Shown here: piece after piece, positions 1 through 6,971 of the stretch
How positions within the stretch are numbered: position 1 is the first letter of the stretch
Layout of the letters: every line of letters starts with the position of its first letter
From: a virus
IMG/VR virus record: IMGVR_UViG_3300029927_000045
Location: 1 to 33,240 of that record
DNA length: 33,240 bases
Direction: 5' to 3' (one strand)
Program-made: the position numbers and the translations under genes
The notes under the pieces: generated by a model
The model's input: only the letters and a program-made list of their open reading frames with translations
Told to the model about the DNA's origin: nothing
Database searches by the model: none

Positions 1-998
1 TTTTGAGTAACAGTAAAAGCATTTTCGCCCGCTATCGAATAGTCATTTGATGCCACATCTGTGACAAAAACATTTTCACCTGCAACCGGCGTTGTATCGA
101 CTAAACCAACATTTGCAAAATTATCTGCTACGCCAAACTTTTCTTGCGCTGAATCGTCTTGACCTGAGACATTGCCGCCCCCAATCCAGTTGTAAGTTGC
201 AAGCTCTTCGTTTGCGTTTCCGCCGGATAGGTTGCGCCACTCTAGGGCTAATATGTCAATTGCAGTGTCTGTGTTGGGTTTTGTGTTAAATCCTTGCGTA
301 TTGATTACAATATTATTGTAAGCGTTAATATTAGCAACTACTGCGCTTAGAGGGAGATTTGCGCTGGGGTCGCGCGTTACATCGATAGAGATACCGCCGG
401 AGTCATCTTGGTTTGTCGATTGGATGCCGTTATCGATAAATGTGTTATTAAAAAGCTCTAAGTTATAAGTTGTAGGAGAAGATATTATCCGCCTTTGCAT
501 GTTCACTGCGTTGCGAGAAAACCCTCTCACCGCGCAGTTACTCATAGTTAAACTCTGGTCTCCAGCGCCACCAAAATATACAGCGTCTTGTTGTCTAATA
601 TCGTTTTCGGCGTCAACAAAACAACGTTGCAGCAACAATTCAGTACCCAACAATCTAAATGCTTCGTCTGAATTTCCGGTTATGCTCGCGTTCGTTATTG
701 AAATGCCTTCGTACACAACAAAATTGCCGTTTATTGTATTTATGTGTCCGCCATCACTACTTGTTATGTGTGCGCCAAGACCAAAGCCAGTCGCATAATT
801 GCCAGTTGTGTGCGTTATTTTAATGTAGTTATTAACCGACTCGCCCGCACGCGCAGGAATAACAAGATCGCCGACATACGTACCCGGCTCTAACTGTATT
901 TCGTAGACCTCAGTCAGCGTCGAAGGGGCTGCGTCGATAGCTGTTTGCAGATCAGTAAAGTCCGCACCCCCTGCTTGATTGACGACAACTATCGTCAT
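1..998 (-). CDS. Beta-helix (pectate-lyase-fold-like) protein, partial
   Basis: Reading from ATG at 998 the frame is open to the window edge (332 codons, C-terminus missing). The N-terminus MTIVVVNQAGGADFTDLQTA, followed by an 'IQLEPGTYVGDLVIP' stretch, is the usual opening of secreted and phage right-handed beta-helix proteins: a 'sparse data, spread over bins' start, then short parallel rungs. Later 'NNTFIDNG' and 'NNIVINTQGF' repeats fit rungs of the helix. In phages such folds form tailspikes or depolymerases; in bacteria they are polysaccharide lyases. Its start overlaps the stop of the upstream CBM6-like gene by one base (TAATG), so the two are translationally coupled. No signal peptide is seen, which favours a virion protein over a secreted enzyme. 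Role in host-surface polysaccharide binding is inferred. Confidence 0.8.
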   Translation of the reverse strand, partial: MTIVVVNQAGGADFTDLQTAIDAAPSTLTEVYEIQLEPGTYVGDLVIPARAGESVNNYIKITHTTGNYATGFGLGAHITSSDGGHINTINGNFVVYEGISITNASITGNSDEAFRLLGTELLLQRCFVDAENDIRQQDAVYFGGAGDQSLTMSNCAVRGFSRNAVNMQRRIISSPTTYNLELFNNTFIDNGIQSTNQDDSGGISIDVTRDPSANLPLSAVVANINAYNNIVINTQGFNTKPNTDTAIDILALEWRNLSGGNANEELATYNWIGGGNVSGQDDSAQEKFGVADNFANVGLVDTTPVAGENVFVTDVASNDYSIAGENAFTVTQ

Positions 999-1753
999 TA
1001 AGAGATGCCGATGACTGCTATTGTTATAAAGTCAACACGGATAAGCTCAAACCAATCTAAATTGATTGATCCGTTATCAATATTAAGCCGGAATGTGTAC
1101 CTCCCTGCCGGCAAGAAAAGCAATCCAGGATGATCAATTGACCACACGTCCCATGCCCCAGTCGCAGAGATGATTCCGGACGAAACATAAACCTTAACGC
1201 CATCAATGCTAAAACTTAAGTTGACGCGCGGATTCGCTTGCGCAACCCGCGCATAGCGCGCAGTTACTTGATACAGTGCGGTGTCATTAACAACAACCTC
1301 GTATTCTAGCCACTCACCTGCTTGCGTCCAACCGATGTTAAAGCCATCTGGAGTCCCTGTTTTGTTCTCAACGTCTACACCTGCATCGTCCCTATACAGT
1401 CCACCACGGTTACTTTCCGGCGTAGAATCATTAGCGGCGGTGTAGTTTTCAAACTCAATTCTACCTGGCACTTGCTGCAAATACGGGTTTTCAATCTCAA
1501 TCGCAACGCACACTGCAGCACCTGTTAGACCTGTCTCATTGATTACAAGGTGATACTGATAGCGGCCGAAAAATGTGGCATAACTAAACTCCGCACACTT
1601 AGCGCCAACAGCAATTCGGCCAATAGTTTTTTTTGTTTCAATCGATTTCATCGGCCGTGTGTCACGACCATAGTTTGTGTCGACGCGATATTCAATTGCT
1701 GCAAGAGCTGTGCATGGCAATAATAACAACAACAATAGAAAAAACTTTTTCAC
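998..1753 (-). CDS. Secreted CBM6/CBM35-like carbohydrate-binding protein
   Basis: The 251-aa product starts with a clear signal peptide: MKK, a run of leucines, then ALA before the likely cleavage at about residue 18-19. Residues about 115-240 look like a CBM6-type beta-sandwich: 'GVDVENKTG', 'NIGWTQAGEWLEYEV', 'GRYTFRL' and the closing 'NLDWFELIRV' are the recurrent CBM6 blocks. No catalytic domain is visible. The start codon is GTG at 1753, overlapping the upstream stop as GTGA, so it is coupled to the Crp-like gene. A phage gene encoding an exported sugar-binding protein beside a beta-helix protein suggests work on cell-surface or environmental polysaccharide, or a lysogen-expressed accessory (moron) role. 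Family call is fairly firm, role is inference. Confidence 0.75.
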   Translation of the reverse strand: MKKFFLLLLLLLPCTALAAIEYRVDTNYGRDTRPMKSIETKKTIGRIAVGAKCAEFSYATFFGRYQYHLVINETGLTGAAVCVAIEIENPYLQQVPGRIEFENYTAANDSTPESNRGGLYRDDAGVDVENKTGTPDGFNIGWTQAGEWLEYEVVVNDTALYQVTARYARVAQANPRVNLSFSIDGVKVYVSSGIISATGAWDVWSIDHPGLLFLPAGRYTFRLNIDNGSINLDWFELIRVDFITIAVIGIS

Positions 1754-2415
1754 TTAACCACCTTATAAGATGCTGTTTTTCTTATATGCACGAGTGAACC
1801 CTCACACATCATTCCCGATACTGCTCGACCTACCATTTCTCTGCTGATGCCTAAAACTGGCGCCAATGCCGTGCGCGACAGCATGAAGCCAAACGCCGGC
1901 GCAACGGCGTCAAGACGTCTAAGCAGCCAGGCAACATTTTGTTTTGATCTGTATGTTTTTAGTCGCGATGTAAAAGTCATCTGATCAAGTATAAAATTGT
2001 CATATTGCTGTTTTTCTGGGTCGCAAGATACTAATGTCGCTGTAGTTAGTGCATGAGCATAAAAACCTTCTGGAATGAATATCACGTCACCCTTAGATAC
2101 GATACAACTGCCGCAACGTTTGCCTAATGGATGATAGAGCATTGATGCAACCGTGCCGTTTTCAACCAAAAACGATCCCCGAACCATCTTTGTTTTGCCG
2201 GTTTTTATTGTGACAGACTGTCGTCCCGGATCAATTGTCGTGTTTCTTAATGTTGCCTTTGCTTGCTGATTTATATCGTCTTCTTTTAGTCTAGTAACAA
2301 AATTCCTAGTGCTTTTGACCTCTGCATTAATACGCTTATCAAGTTTTCGCAAAGCGTTATCTACTAACGCATGCGTGTCTATGTTAGCTCTCCATGTTGA
2401 CGCGATAGTGCGCAC
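1750..2415 (-). CDS. Crp/Fnr-like transcriptional regulator
   Basis: The 221-aa product has the two-part build of Crp/Fnr proteins. About residues 70-135 resemble a cyclic-nucleotide-binding jelly roll ('GSFLVENGTVAS', 'KGDVIFIPEGFYAHAL'), and residues about 175-218 form a winged HTH ('MLSRTALAPVLGISREMVGRA', wing 'GSLVHIRKTASYKVV'). A long helical N-terminus precedes them. Ligand-contact residues of true Crp are not obvious. The only in-frame start is GTG at 2415 after a TGA; an ATG at 2428 is in another frame and stops after 15 codons. It is the first gene behind the pR'-like promoter and terminator at 2501-2603, so it would be the first late gene, or have its own promoter. Could regulate host or lysogen genes. 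Confidence 0.7.
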   Translation of the reverse strand: MRTIASTWRANIDTHALVDNALRKLDKRINAEVKSTRNFVTRLKEDDINQQAKATLRNTTIDPGRQSVTIKTGKTKMVRGSFLVENGTVASMLYHPLGKRCGSCIVSKGDVIFIPEGFYAHALTTATLVSCDPEKQQYDNFILDQMTFTSRLKTYRSKQNVAWLLRRLDAVAPAFGFMLSRTALAPVLGISREMVGRAVSGMMCEGSLVHIRKTASYKVVK

Positions 2416-2500
2416 CGCGAGACCATCACAACAATGTCTTCAATCGTGAGCATGGGGCAAATACCTATTAAAATTTAAAGGCGACAGCGAAATTCAGTCG

Positions 2501-2523
2501 AAAAAAAAGCCGCGAAAGCGACT
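2501..2523 (-). terminator. Rho-independent terminator (tR'-like)
   Basis: On the minus strand a 6-bp stem (AGTCGC with GCGGCT, one G-U pair, UUUC loop) runs straight into a tract of eight T. It lies about 45 nt downstream of the predicted start of the promoter at 2575-2603 and before the first late gene (2415). This is where lambda places tR', the terminator that Q protein lets polymerase ignore. As a plain terminator it would also close the early operon ending with the gene at 2629. Confidence 0.75.
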
Positions 2524-2574
2524 ATTTTGGTGCTGTGTGATTGTTTGCAGGGGTAAAAATACCAAGTTGCCTGA

Positions 2575-2603
2575 ATAATCGCTAAAATCGGGCGGCTTGT
2601 CAA
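2575..2603 (-). promoter_or_regulatory. Strong sigma70-type promoter (pR'-like late promoter)
   Basis: Minus strand: a perfect -35 TTGACA (2603-2598), a 17-nt spacer and GATTAT as -10 (2580-2575), with start expected near 2568. It sits only 25 bp past the stop of the Q-like gene and about 45 nt ahead of a terminator. Lambdoid late promoters are strong, constitutive and blocked by an early terminator until Q acts; all three parts are here in the same order. Confidence 0.7.
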
Positions 2604-2628
2604 ATATTTTTCATACAACAGTAATACG

Positions 2629-3012
2629 CTAGCTTACCGATTGATCGATCCTACCTTGAATGTACATTCGAATTTGATCTATCGACGTCTTATATTTTGT
2701 CACGCCAATTCCTAGGTGCCTAGCTGCAATCTCAGCATGAAAATCATAAACATAACGACAAATTATCGCTCCTACTTCAACCTTTGTTAAGTTTGTCAGC
2801 CATGATTCGACCATTTCAGCTATCGGATTATCCGGTATGTTATTAGATCGACAAGAACTTTCTCTTGCCGCTGACATCGCTGCCGGGCCCTCTTTAGCTA
2901 ATATATGTAACACTGATCTTTTAGAATATCCCAGCCCATCAACATTGATGGACTGGAACCATCTTGCCCAGATAATCAATAAAACTTCAACCTCGCATTC
3001 CTGGTCTAACAT
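2629..3012 (-). CDS. Q-like late antitermination protein
   Basis: A 127-aa product with 'LLIIWARWFQSINVDGLGYSK' near the N-terminus, which resembles the 'WGRW...GLGYPS' block of phage antitermination Q proteins of the small type, and a C-terminal helical part ('ARHLGIGVTKYKTSIDQIRMYIQGRID') shaped like a sigma-region-4/HTH-type DNA-binding segment as in those proteins. Its place supports the call: last gene of the early/replication operon, followed at once by a strong promoter and terminator leading to late genes. Starts at ATG 3012. It would load on polymerase paused near its start and make it pass terminators. Other small HTH regulators remain possible. Confidence 0.62.
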   Translation of the reverse strand: MLDQECEVEVLLIIWARWFQSINVDGLGYSKRSVLHILAKEGPAAMSAARESSCRSNNIPDNPIAEMVESWLTNLTKVEVGAIICRYVYDFHAEIAARHLGIGVTKYKTSIDQIRMYIQGRIDQSVS

Positions 3013-3030
3013 TAGTTTTTAATCTCATTA

Positions 3031-3046
3031 TGTTTCACGTGAAACT
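3031..3046. other. parS: ParB-binding site (parS-like)
   Basis: The sequence TGTTTCACGTGAAACT matches the chromosomal parS consensus TGTTTCACGTGAAACA in 15 of 16 positions, with the 14-bp core GTTTCACGTGAAAC a perfect palindrome. It lies in the short intergenic space between the Q-like gene and the GapR-like gene. No parA or parB gene is visible in the window, so a host ParB would be the natural partner. This length of match to a conserved site is unlikely by chance in 33 kb. Confidence 0.75.
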
Positions 3047-3063
3047 AACGTACTTTAGTTGTC

Positions 3064-3495
3064 TTAATGTTGCGCTGTAGACTTTTGGCTGTCTTTGATG
3101 GTTCTATGCGCAGAAGCAACAAACAGATCATCTTGTAAGGGTTGGCCTTGCGCCTTGCGCATAATCGCATAACTAATATCATAGTTTTCGCGTTGCTTTT
3201 CGTTCATGTCGTTGTAGCGAATTGATGCCCTAACAGCTTCTTTGTTGAGTCCGTGATTTTCAAAGCGAGCCATTATCAAAGATAGTTGATCGTTTAGCTC
3301 TTTGCGTTTGATCCTAATTGTCTCAACTTCTTCGCTAGCGTTACTTAGCTTCTGCATAAATTCAGGATTAGGCTGCCGAAACATTGACTTCAAATTTTCA
3401 TTGCGTTGATCGTCGGCGACGATGTCTTGATTAAAGTCGCTTTCGTTGCCGTTATTATCGGGCTCGCCTAAGTGTGATACGTTGCTGTTTTTCAT
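3064..3495 (-). CDS. GapR-like (DUF2312-like) coiled-coil protein, tentative
   Basis: The 143-aa product has a polar, disordered N-terminus (about residues 1-50), then a helical coiled-coil part ('EEVETIRIKRKELNDQLSLI') and a compact block with 'GLNKEAVRASIRYNDMNEKQ'. This order, coiled coil then a short 'G+D/N..A+R..IR...M....R' helix, resembles the GapR/DUF2312 family of small nucleoid-associated proteins that clamp overtwisted DNA. Similarity is by eye only; it could equally be a phage accessory protein without that fold. A Shine-Dalgarno-like AGAGGT lies before ATG 3495. It is in the replication operon between the RuvC-like and Q-like genes. Confidence 0.45.
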   Translation of the reverse strand: MKNSNVSHLGEPDNNGNESDFNQDIVADDQRNENLKSMFRQPNPEFMQKLSNASEEVETIRIKRKELNDQLSLIMARFENHGLNKEAVRASIRYNDMNEKQRENYDISYAIMRKAQGQPLQDDLFVASAHRTIKDSQKSTAQH

Positions 3496-3555
3496 TGTGT
3501 TGTTACCTCTGTTTTGTGGGTTTGTGGTTATTGAGTCTTAATTATTTGTATCGAG

Positions 3556-4080
3556 TTATGCACGATAATCATCAAGTTGACTGACATTAGCAGGAACCAC
3601 TTGCATGCTCTTGGGCTTTGGATCGACGCCAGCCACGGTTAAGGCCACGCCAAGCGCAGCCCAAACGTCTTTTGATACGCCATACAGCGGCCCCGGCGCT
3701 TTCTTTGTGCCCATTGCGGTTTGTCTGTCGCCGCCATAGATGTCAATAATTGACGAACGAATATTGGAATCTTTCGCACGCGAGTCGTGGCATAAATGCG
3801 ACTTAACCTCTCTTCGATAAACTGTATTGAATGGTCCTTGCCATGCCTGTATGAATCTACCGATCCAAACACAAGTGTCGAAAACCGTAGCGCCGACCGG
3901 CATGCCATAACTGGCGATCATTTCGACGTGCATCGACACAGCATTAAAAGTCGGCTGGTAAATCAACATTGTAAGAATCTCATTATTGGGATATATCCCG
4001 AACTCATGTAATGAGTTGTCGCGCGTATCCAGCACTACATAAGCACTCAATACAGGACCCGGATCAATTGCAAAAATCAT
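3556..4080 (-). CDS. RuvC-like Holliday-junction resolvase
   Basis: A 174-aa RNase H-fold nuclease of the phage RuvC-like type. Acidic metal-binding positions are visible: D6 in 'IFAIDPG', E53 in 'HVEMIASYGMPVG', and the C-terminal acidic helix 'SKDVWAALGVALTV'. The 'CVWIGRF', 'VYRREVKSHLC' and 'GTKKAPGPLYG' blocks recur in this phage group. It would cut branched recombination or replication intermediates before packaging. ATG 4080 lies inside the end of the methyltransferase gene (17-bp overlap), so it is coupled to it. It fits with the RecE/RecT-like pair made from the other early operon. Confidence 0.85.
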   Translation of the reverse strand: MIFAIDPGPVLSAYVVLDTRDNSLHEFGIYPNNEILTMLIYQPTFNAVSMHVEMIASYGMPVGATVFDTCVWIGRFIQAWQGPFNTVYRREVKSHLCHDSRAKDSNIRSSIIDIYGGDRQTAMGTKKAPGPLYGVSKDVWAALGVALTVAGVDPKPKSMQVVPANVSQLDDYRA

Positions 4081-4813
4081 TTAATATCTCGTATGCTTGT
4101 TTAACCACAAATGGAACTTGCCCATTGCCAATGGCTTTAAGCTGCTCCATCCCTGTGGCCACAGCATCAGTATTTCGTTTGAGCACGGTGTAATCATCTT
4201 GTGAAAGCATCTCGCCGACTGCTCTTGAATATTGCCGTCCGAATGATTCTTTCGTACCAGGCTTGATATATTGCGAAATGTCCATGCTTTCGAGCATTGC
4301 GCAGTTGGTCTGAGTAACGAGAATCCATAGTCTCTGGCTTTCGCATATACCCCCCACTTCTGTACTTCCCAGCACACCCCATCTTGCATGTAGCCCCATT
4401 TCGGCCAGGTCTGCGAATATATGTCTAATGTATTTGTGACCAAGCAAATTTGGGACGTTTTCCAGCCATGCGATTTTGGGTCGAATGATGCGAATACACT
4501 CTTTCGTTTCAAACCACATATTTCTGTCGTCGCGTTCTGCTTTTGCCCGCCCACATATGCTGAACGGCTGGCATGGGAACCCTGCTGTGATAACATCAAC
4601 CAATCCCTTATAGCTGTCGGCGTACCCCTCACGGATGAATGCTCTGATATCGCCGAATATTGGGGCGTTGTCGAGCAAACCGTCTTTGATTCTCTGAGCA
4701 AGTATTCGCTGACAGTAGTCGTTAAATTCAACATATCCGACGGGGTTCCAACCCATTATTTTTGTGCCCAGCAATCCGCCTCCCGCACCAGAAAACAACG
4801 AAAGCTCTCTCAA
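4064..4813 (-). CDS. Phage C5-cytosine DNA methyltransferase
   Basis: The 249-aa product carries the ordered motifs of DNA (cytosine-5) methyltransferases: I '[10 protein letters not shown]' (SAM binding), IV 'GFPCQPFS' with the nucleophile C81, VI 'LENVPNLL' with E118, a VIII-like 'ESQRLWIL', and X 'AIGNGQVPF'. It is short; only about 60 residues lie between motifs VIII and IX/X, so the target-recognition region is very small and sequence specificity is unclear. No partner restriction gene is present, so it is probably a solitary enzyme that protects phage DNA from host restriction or marks it. The start is TTG at 4813, overlapping the SSB stop (TTGA), which may keep its translation low. Confidence 0.88.
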   Translation of the reverse strand: MRELSLFSGAGGGLLGTKIMGWNPVGYVEFNDYCQRILAQRIKDGLLDNAPIFGDIRAFIREGYADSYKGLVDVITAGFPCQPFSICGRAKAERDDRNMWFETKECIRIIRPKIAWLENVPNLLGHKYIRHIFADLAEMGLHARWGVLGSTEVGGICESQRLWILVTQTNCAMLESMDISQYIKPGTKESFGRQYSRAVGEMLSQDDYTVLKRNTDAVATGMEQLKAIGNGQVPFVVKQAYEILNDFCN

Positions 4814-5286
4814 AACGGTATGTCATCGTCGAAGTCCTGATCATTCTGTTCCGCTTGCGGTTGAACTGGCTGTGCCGCGCTGCCGCCACTTGATTGCTGA
4901 TATCCGCGTGATCTCGCGGCTCGTTGAGTATCGTCTTGATAATCATCGCCTCGGCTACTGAGCATCTGCATTTCATTCGCAACGATCTCGGTGGTGTAAC
5001 GATCATTACCACTTTTGTCTTGCCACTTGCGCGTTTGCAAACGGCCTTCAACATAAATTTTCGAACCCTTCTGCACATACTCACCAACGACTTCGGCAAG
5101 CCGACCGAAAAATACTAGGCTGTGCCACTCAGTTTTTTCTACCTTGTCGCCAGTGTGCTTATCTTTCCAGGTCTCGCTAGTTGCGATCGAGCAATTAGCA
5201 ACTGCGCCACCGCTCGACGTGTAACGAATTTCAGGATCTTTACCTATATTGCCGATTAAAATTACTTTATTTATGCCTCGTGCCAT
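4810..5286 (-). CDS. ssb: Single-stranded DNA-binding protein
   Basis: A 158-aa bacterial-type SSB. Residues 1-110 form the OB fold ('[19 protein letters not shown]', '[21 protein letters not shown]', '[12 protein letters not shown]'), then a Q/S/G-rich linker, then the acidic tip DFDDDIPF that recruits replication and repair partners. Length is close to usual. ATG at 5286 overlaps a TAA of the frame upstream (TAATG). It sits between the P-like helicase loader and the methyltransferase in the replication operon, where it would coat single strands during phage replication and recombination. Confidence 0.95.
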   Translation of the reverse strand: MARGINKVILIGNIGKDPEIRYTSSGGAVANCSIATSETWKDKHTGDKVEKTEWHSLVFFGRLAEVVGEYVQKGSKIYVEGRLQTRKWQDKSGNDRYTTEIVANEMQMLSSRGDDYQDDTQRAARSRGYQQSSGGSAAQPVQPQAEQNDQDFDDDIPF

Positions 5287-5453
5287 TAGAAATATTCCTC
5301 GCTGTCATTACCATCGCACTCATAATCAAATCTGACACTCACATCGCAGCCCCATAACTCAACAAAGGCGTCGGCTAAGGAGCCTCGCACATATTCTATG
5401 CTGTGAAATTTCCTGCTGATACTCTGGCGGTTGTATGCAGTTAAATCTACATA
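5286..5453 (-). pseudogene. Frame-shifted continuation of the small gene at 5538
   Basis: In the frame +1 to the ORF that starts at 5538, minus-strand codons from about 5453 to the TAA at 5288-5286 give a natural-looking acidic protein end: 'YVDLTAYNRQSISRKF', 'GSLADAFVELWGCDVSVRF' and 'DGNDSEEYF'. It has no good start of its own (a TAG lies just upstream; the first GTG would leave 34 residues), and its stop overlaps the ssb ATG as expected of an operon gene. The simplest reading is that it is the true C-terminus of the gene at 5538, joined by a one-base shift near 5447-5458. Confidence 0.5.
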
Positions 5454-5538
5454 GCGTAGCTATTTTAGCGCTCTCGCTTCTACCGTTTCTGGTGGCAGTA
5501 ATAAATATATTGCGGATCACTTGAGGCTCTTCAGGCAT
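5359..5538 (-). CDS. Small unknown protein; frame probably disrupted
   Basis: ATG at 5538 overlaps the stop of the P-like gene by 8 bp and opens a 59-aa frame beginning MPEEPQVIRNIFITATRNGR. The first 30 residues look like real coding sequence, but the tail in this frame ('HRICARLLSRRLC') looks like out-of-frame reading, while the +1 frame continues sensibly to the ssb start. I do not recognise the family. Either a one-base indel, a sequencing error or a programmed +1 shift would explain it. Confidence 0.4.
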   Translation of the reverse strand: MPEEPQVIRNIFITATRNGRSESAKIATLCRFNCIQPPEYQQEISQHRICARLLSRRLC

Positions 5539-6202
5539 GGTCACCCCGCAACCCAGCCTTAGCTTTCTCGATATGCTCTGATGCAATTTGTATTGACCGT
5601 GCCTTTTCTTCTGTTGTTTTTGCTCCAGGCGGCAAACGACCAAGCGCTAACTGCTCGGAGATTTTAAACTCTTCACCGTTGCTAAGACGTTGCAAATAAT
5701 GAAAATAAACCGGGGACCAAACTTCCAGAATATAATTCTCATTAGCACCTCTTAACTTTCCCCACTGTCGGTTTATTCTTGGGTCGTGCGCCGTGTGCCA
5801 AATCACAGGATGTCGCCACCTGTCGCTCGCCTGCCTGTAATTTTTAAAATTACCGTTTTTTGCGTCTGAGATTCCAGACAAAGCGATCCAAAATGCATCA
5901 ATCGGCTCCGGCAAGCCGAGTGATATAGGCGTCACCTGGCACAGCTTGATAAATTCACCAGGCGCAGTTGGTGGCCAATCACATTCGCGTAAGCATCGTT
6001 CGACTCCGGTTTGCATCTGATCACTGGTTAATCCGCAAATAGCATAAGCCCAGACGTTGAGCCATTCTGTGACCTCGTCTTCATCCGCAAAACGAGCAGT
6101 GAATTTATCTCTGAATATTGCTTTGAAGCGATCGAACAAGCGTGATCCCAGCCTGAGCCGACGCTCTTCGTGAGGGTCAGCGCGCTGAGTCTGATTGTTC
6201 AT
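5531..6202 (-). CDS. Replication protein P-like helicase loader
   Basis: The product resembles the lambda P/DnaC-loader family in phages: 'VTEWLNVWAYAICGLTSDQMQTG' is the helix bundle with the conserved L-T-Q pattern, followed by 'CDWPPTAPGEFIKLCQ', the signature 'WPPT.P.EF..LC' block. The C-terminal half ('WSPVYFHYLQRLSNGEEF') is family-like as well. A longer reading from 6319 would bury 143 bp in the upstream gene, so I prefer ATG 6202 (MNNQTQRADPHEE), giving 223 aa and a 26-bp overlap. It would load host DnaB helicase at the origin bound by the upstream initiator-like protein. Confidence 0.8.
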   Translation of the reverse strand: MNNQTQRADPHEERRLRLGSRLFDRFKAIFRDKFTARFADEDEVTEWLNVWAYAICGLTSDQMQTGVERCLRECDWPPTAPGEFIKLCQVTPISLGLPEPIDAFWIALSGISDAKNGNFKNYRQASDRWRHPVIWHTAHDPRINRQWGKLRGANENYILEVWSPVYFHYLQRLSNGEEFKISEQLALGRLPPGAKTTEEKARSIQIASEHIEKAKAGLRGDHA

Positions 6203-6971
6203 CAGGTTCGATTGGTTCGTCGTCGAGATATTGCCCTGCAAAGTCGCTGATCCGTTTGTGATGTTCGCGCTTTGCGCTGATTCCGCTAGGAGATGCGCTA
6301 CCGCTTGCTTGAGTGCCATATTGTTTTTGCCTCGCTTTGAAGTGCCCTATTTCTCGTTTAACCACCGGGTTACGAATGAACGTTTGATTCCAGGATTTTT
6401 TTTTATCATCGGTGTCACGCCAATAGGCGACAAAACCAGGGACCAAAGTGTTTTCGATAAACTCTCTCGTCGCGCCGAGATTGATTGCCCATTTCACCGA
6501 GTTTTCGTTGGGATACCAATCCTCGGGAATCACACAAGCAGATCGTGATTCGGACTGAGTCTTTATTCCCTTACCTTCCTTTCCCTTCCCTTCCCTTCCC
6601 TTCCCTTCCGGGGGTGAGCGCTCGTCGATCTCTCGTCGAGTGTCATCTGTCGGTAATGGGTATTTATTAGTAGGCCGGTCAATTTTTTGGTGATCCCACC
6701 CTGTTACCCGCCAATAAACCTTTCTATCTGATTGATATTCAATTAATAATTCATTATTAATTAACTCGTCGATCATTCGTCGAATGCTCACAGAGTCAAA
6801 GTCGTCAGCAGGGAATATTTCCATCTTTAAACGTTTAGTGCTGCCAGGGTGGATCCCCTGGTCATCACAAAAATTCCACATACCCAGGAAAAGTAAGCGT
6901 GCTTCTATTGAACATTCAACGACTTGTTCGCTGGTCCAAAATTCGGGCTTCACTGTTCTTATTCGAGCCAT
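6177..6971 (-). CDS. Phage replication protein with winged-helix N-terminus and DnaT-like C-terminus (O-like)
   Basis: The 264-aa product starts with the phage replication winged-helix block ('IRTVKPEFWTSEQVVECS', 'ARLLFLGMWNFCDDQG', 'YWRVTGWDHQKIDRPTNKYP'). A charged linker (about residues 115-140) contains 'EGKGREGKGKEGKG', encoded by a GGGAA tandem repeat. Residues about 145-210 ('PEDWYPNENSVKWAINLG' to 'SWNQTFIRNPVVK') match the DnaT DNA-binding domain found in many phage initiators. With the P-like gene next downstream it forms an O-P type pair. The start ATG 6971 overlaps the stop of the cII-like gene (TAATG). By analogy with lambda the origin may lie inside this gene. Confidence 0.85.
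   Translation of the reverse strand: MARIRTVKPEFWTSEQVVECSIEARLLFLGMWNFCDDQGIHPGSTKRLKMEIFPADDFDSVSIRRMIDELINNELLIEYQSDRKVYWRVTGWDHQKIDRPTNKYPLPTDDTRREIDERSPPEGKGREGKGKEGKGIKTQSESRSACVIPEDWYPNENSVKWAINLGATREFIENTLVPGFVAYWRDTDDKKKSWNQTFIRNPVVKREIGHFKARQKQYGTQASGSASPSGISAKREHHKRISDFAGQYLDDEPIEPDEQSDSAR
6579..6610 (-). repeat. GGGAA tandem repeat with G-quadruplex pattern
   Basis: On the plus strand TTCCC is repeated five times from 6581 to 6605, followed by TTCC. The minus (coding) strand therefore has five GGG runs separated by AA, a textbook G-quadruplex pattern with two-base loops. The unit length of five is not a multiple of three, so gain or loss of one unit would shift the frame of the replication gene. 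It encodes the Gly/Lys/Glu-rich linker between the two domains. Confidence 0.85.

Noticed and set aside
92-798. Plus-strand ORFs at 92-289 and 499-798
   Set aside because: They lie opposite the long open minus frame of the beta-helix protein, have no ribosome site and low-quality composition; they are shadows.
4081-4734. 217-codon minus ORF overlapping the methyltransferase gene in another frame
   Set aside because: The methyltransferase frame has all motifs in order; the alternative frame has none.
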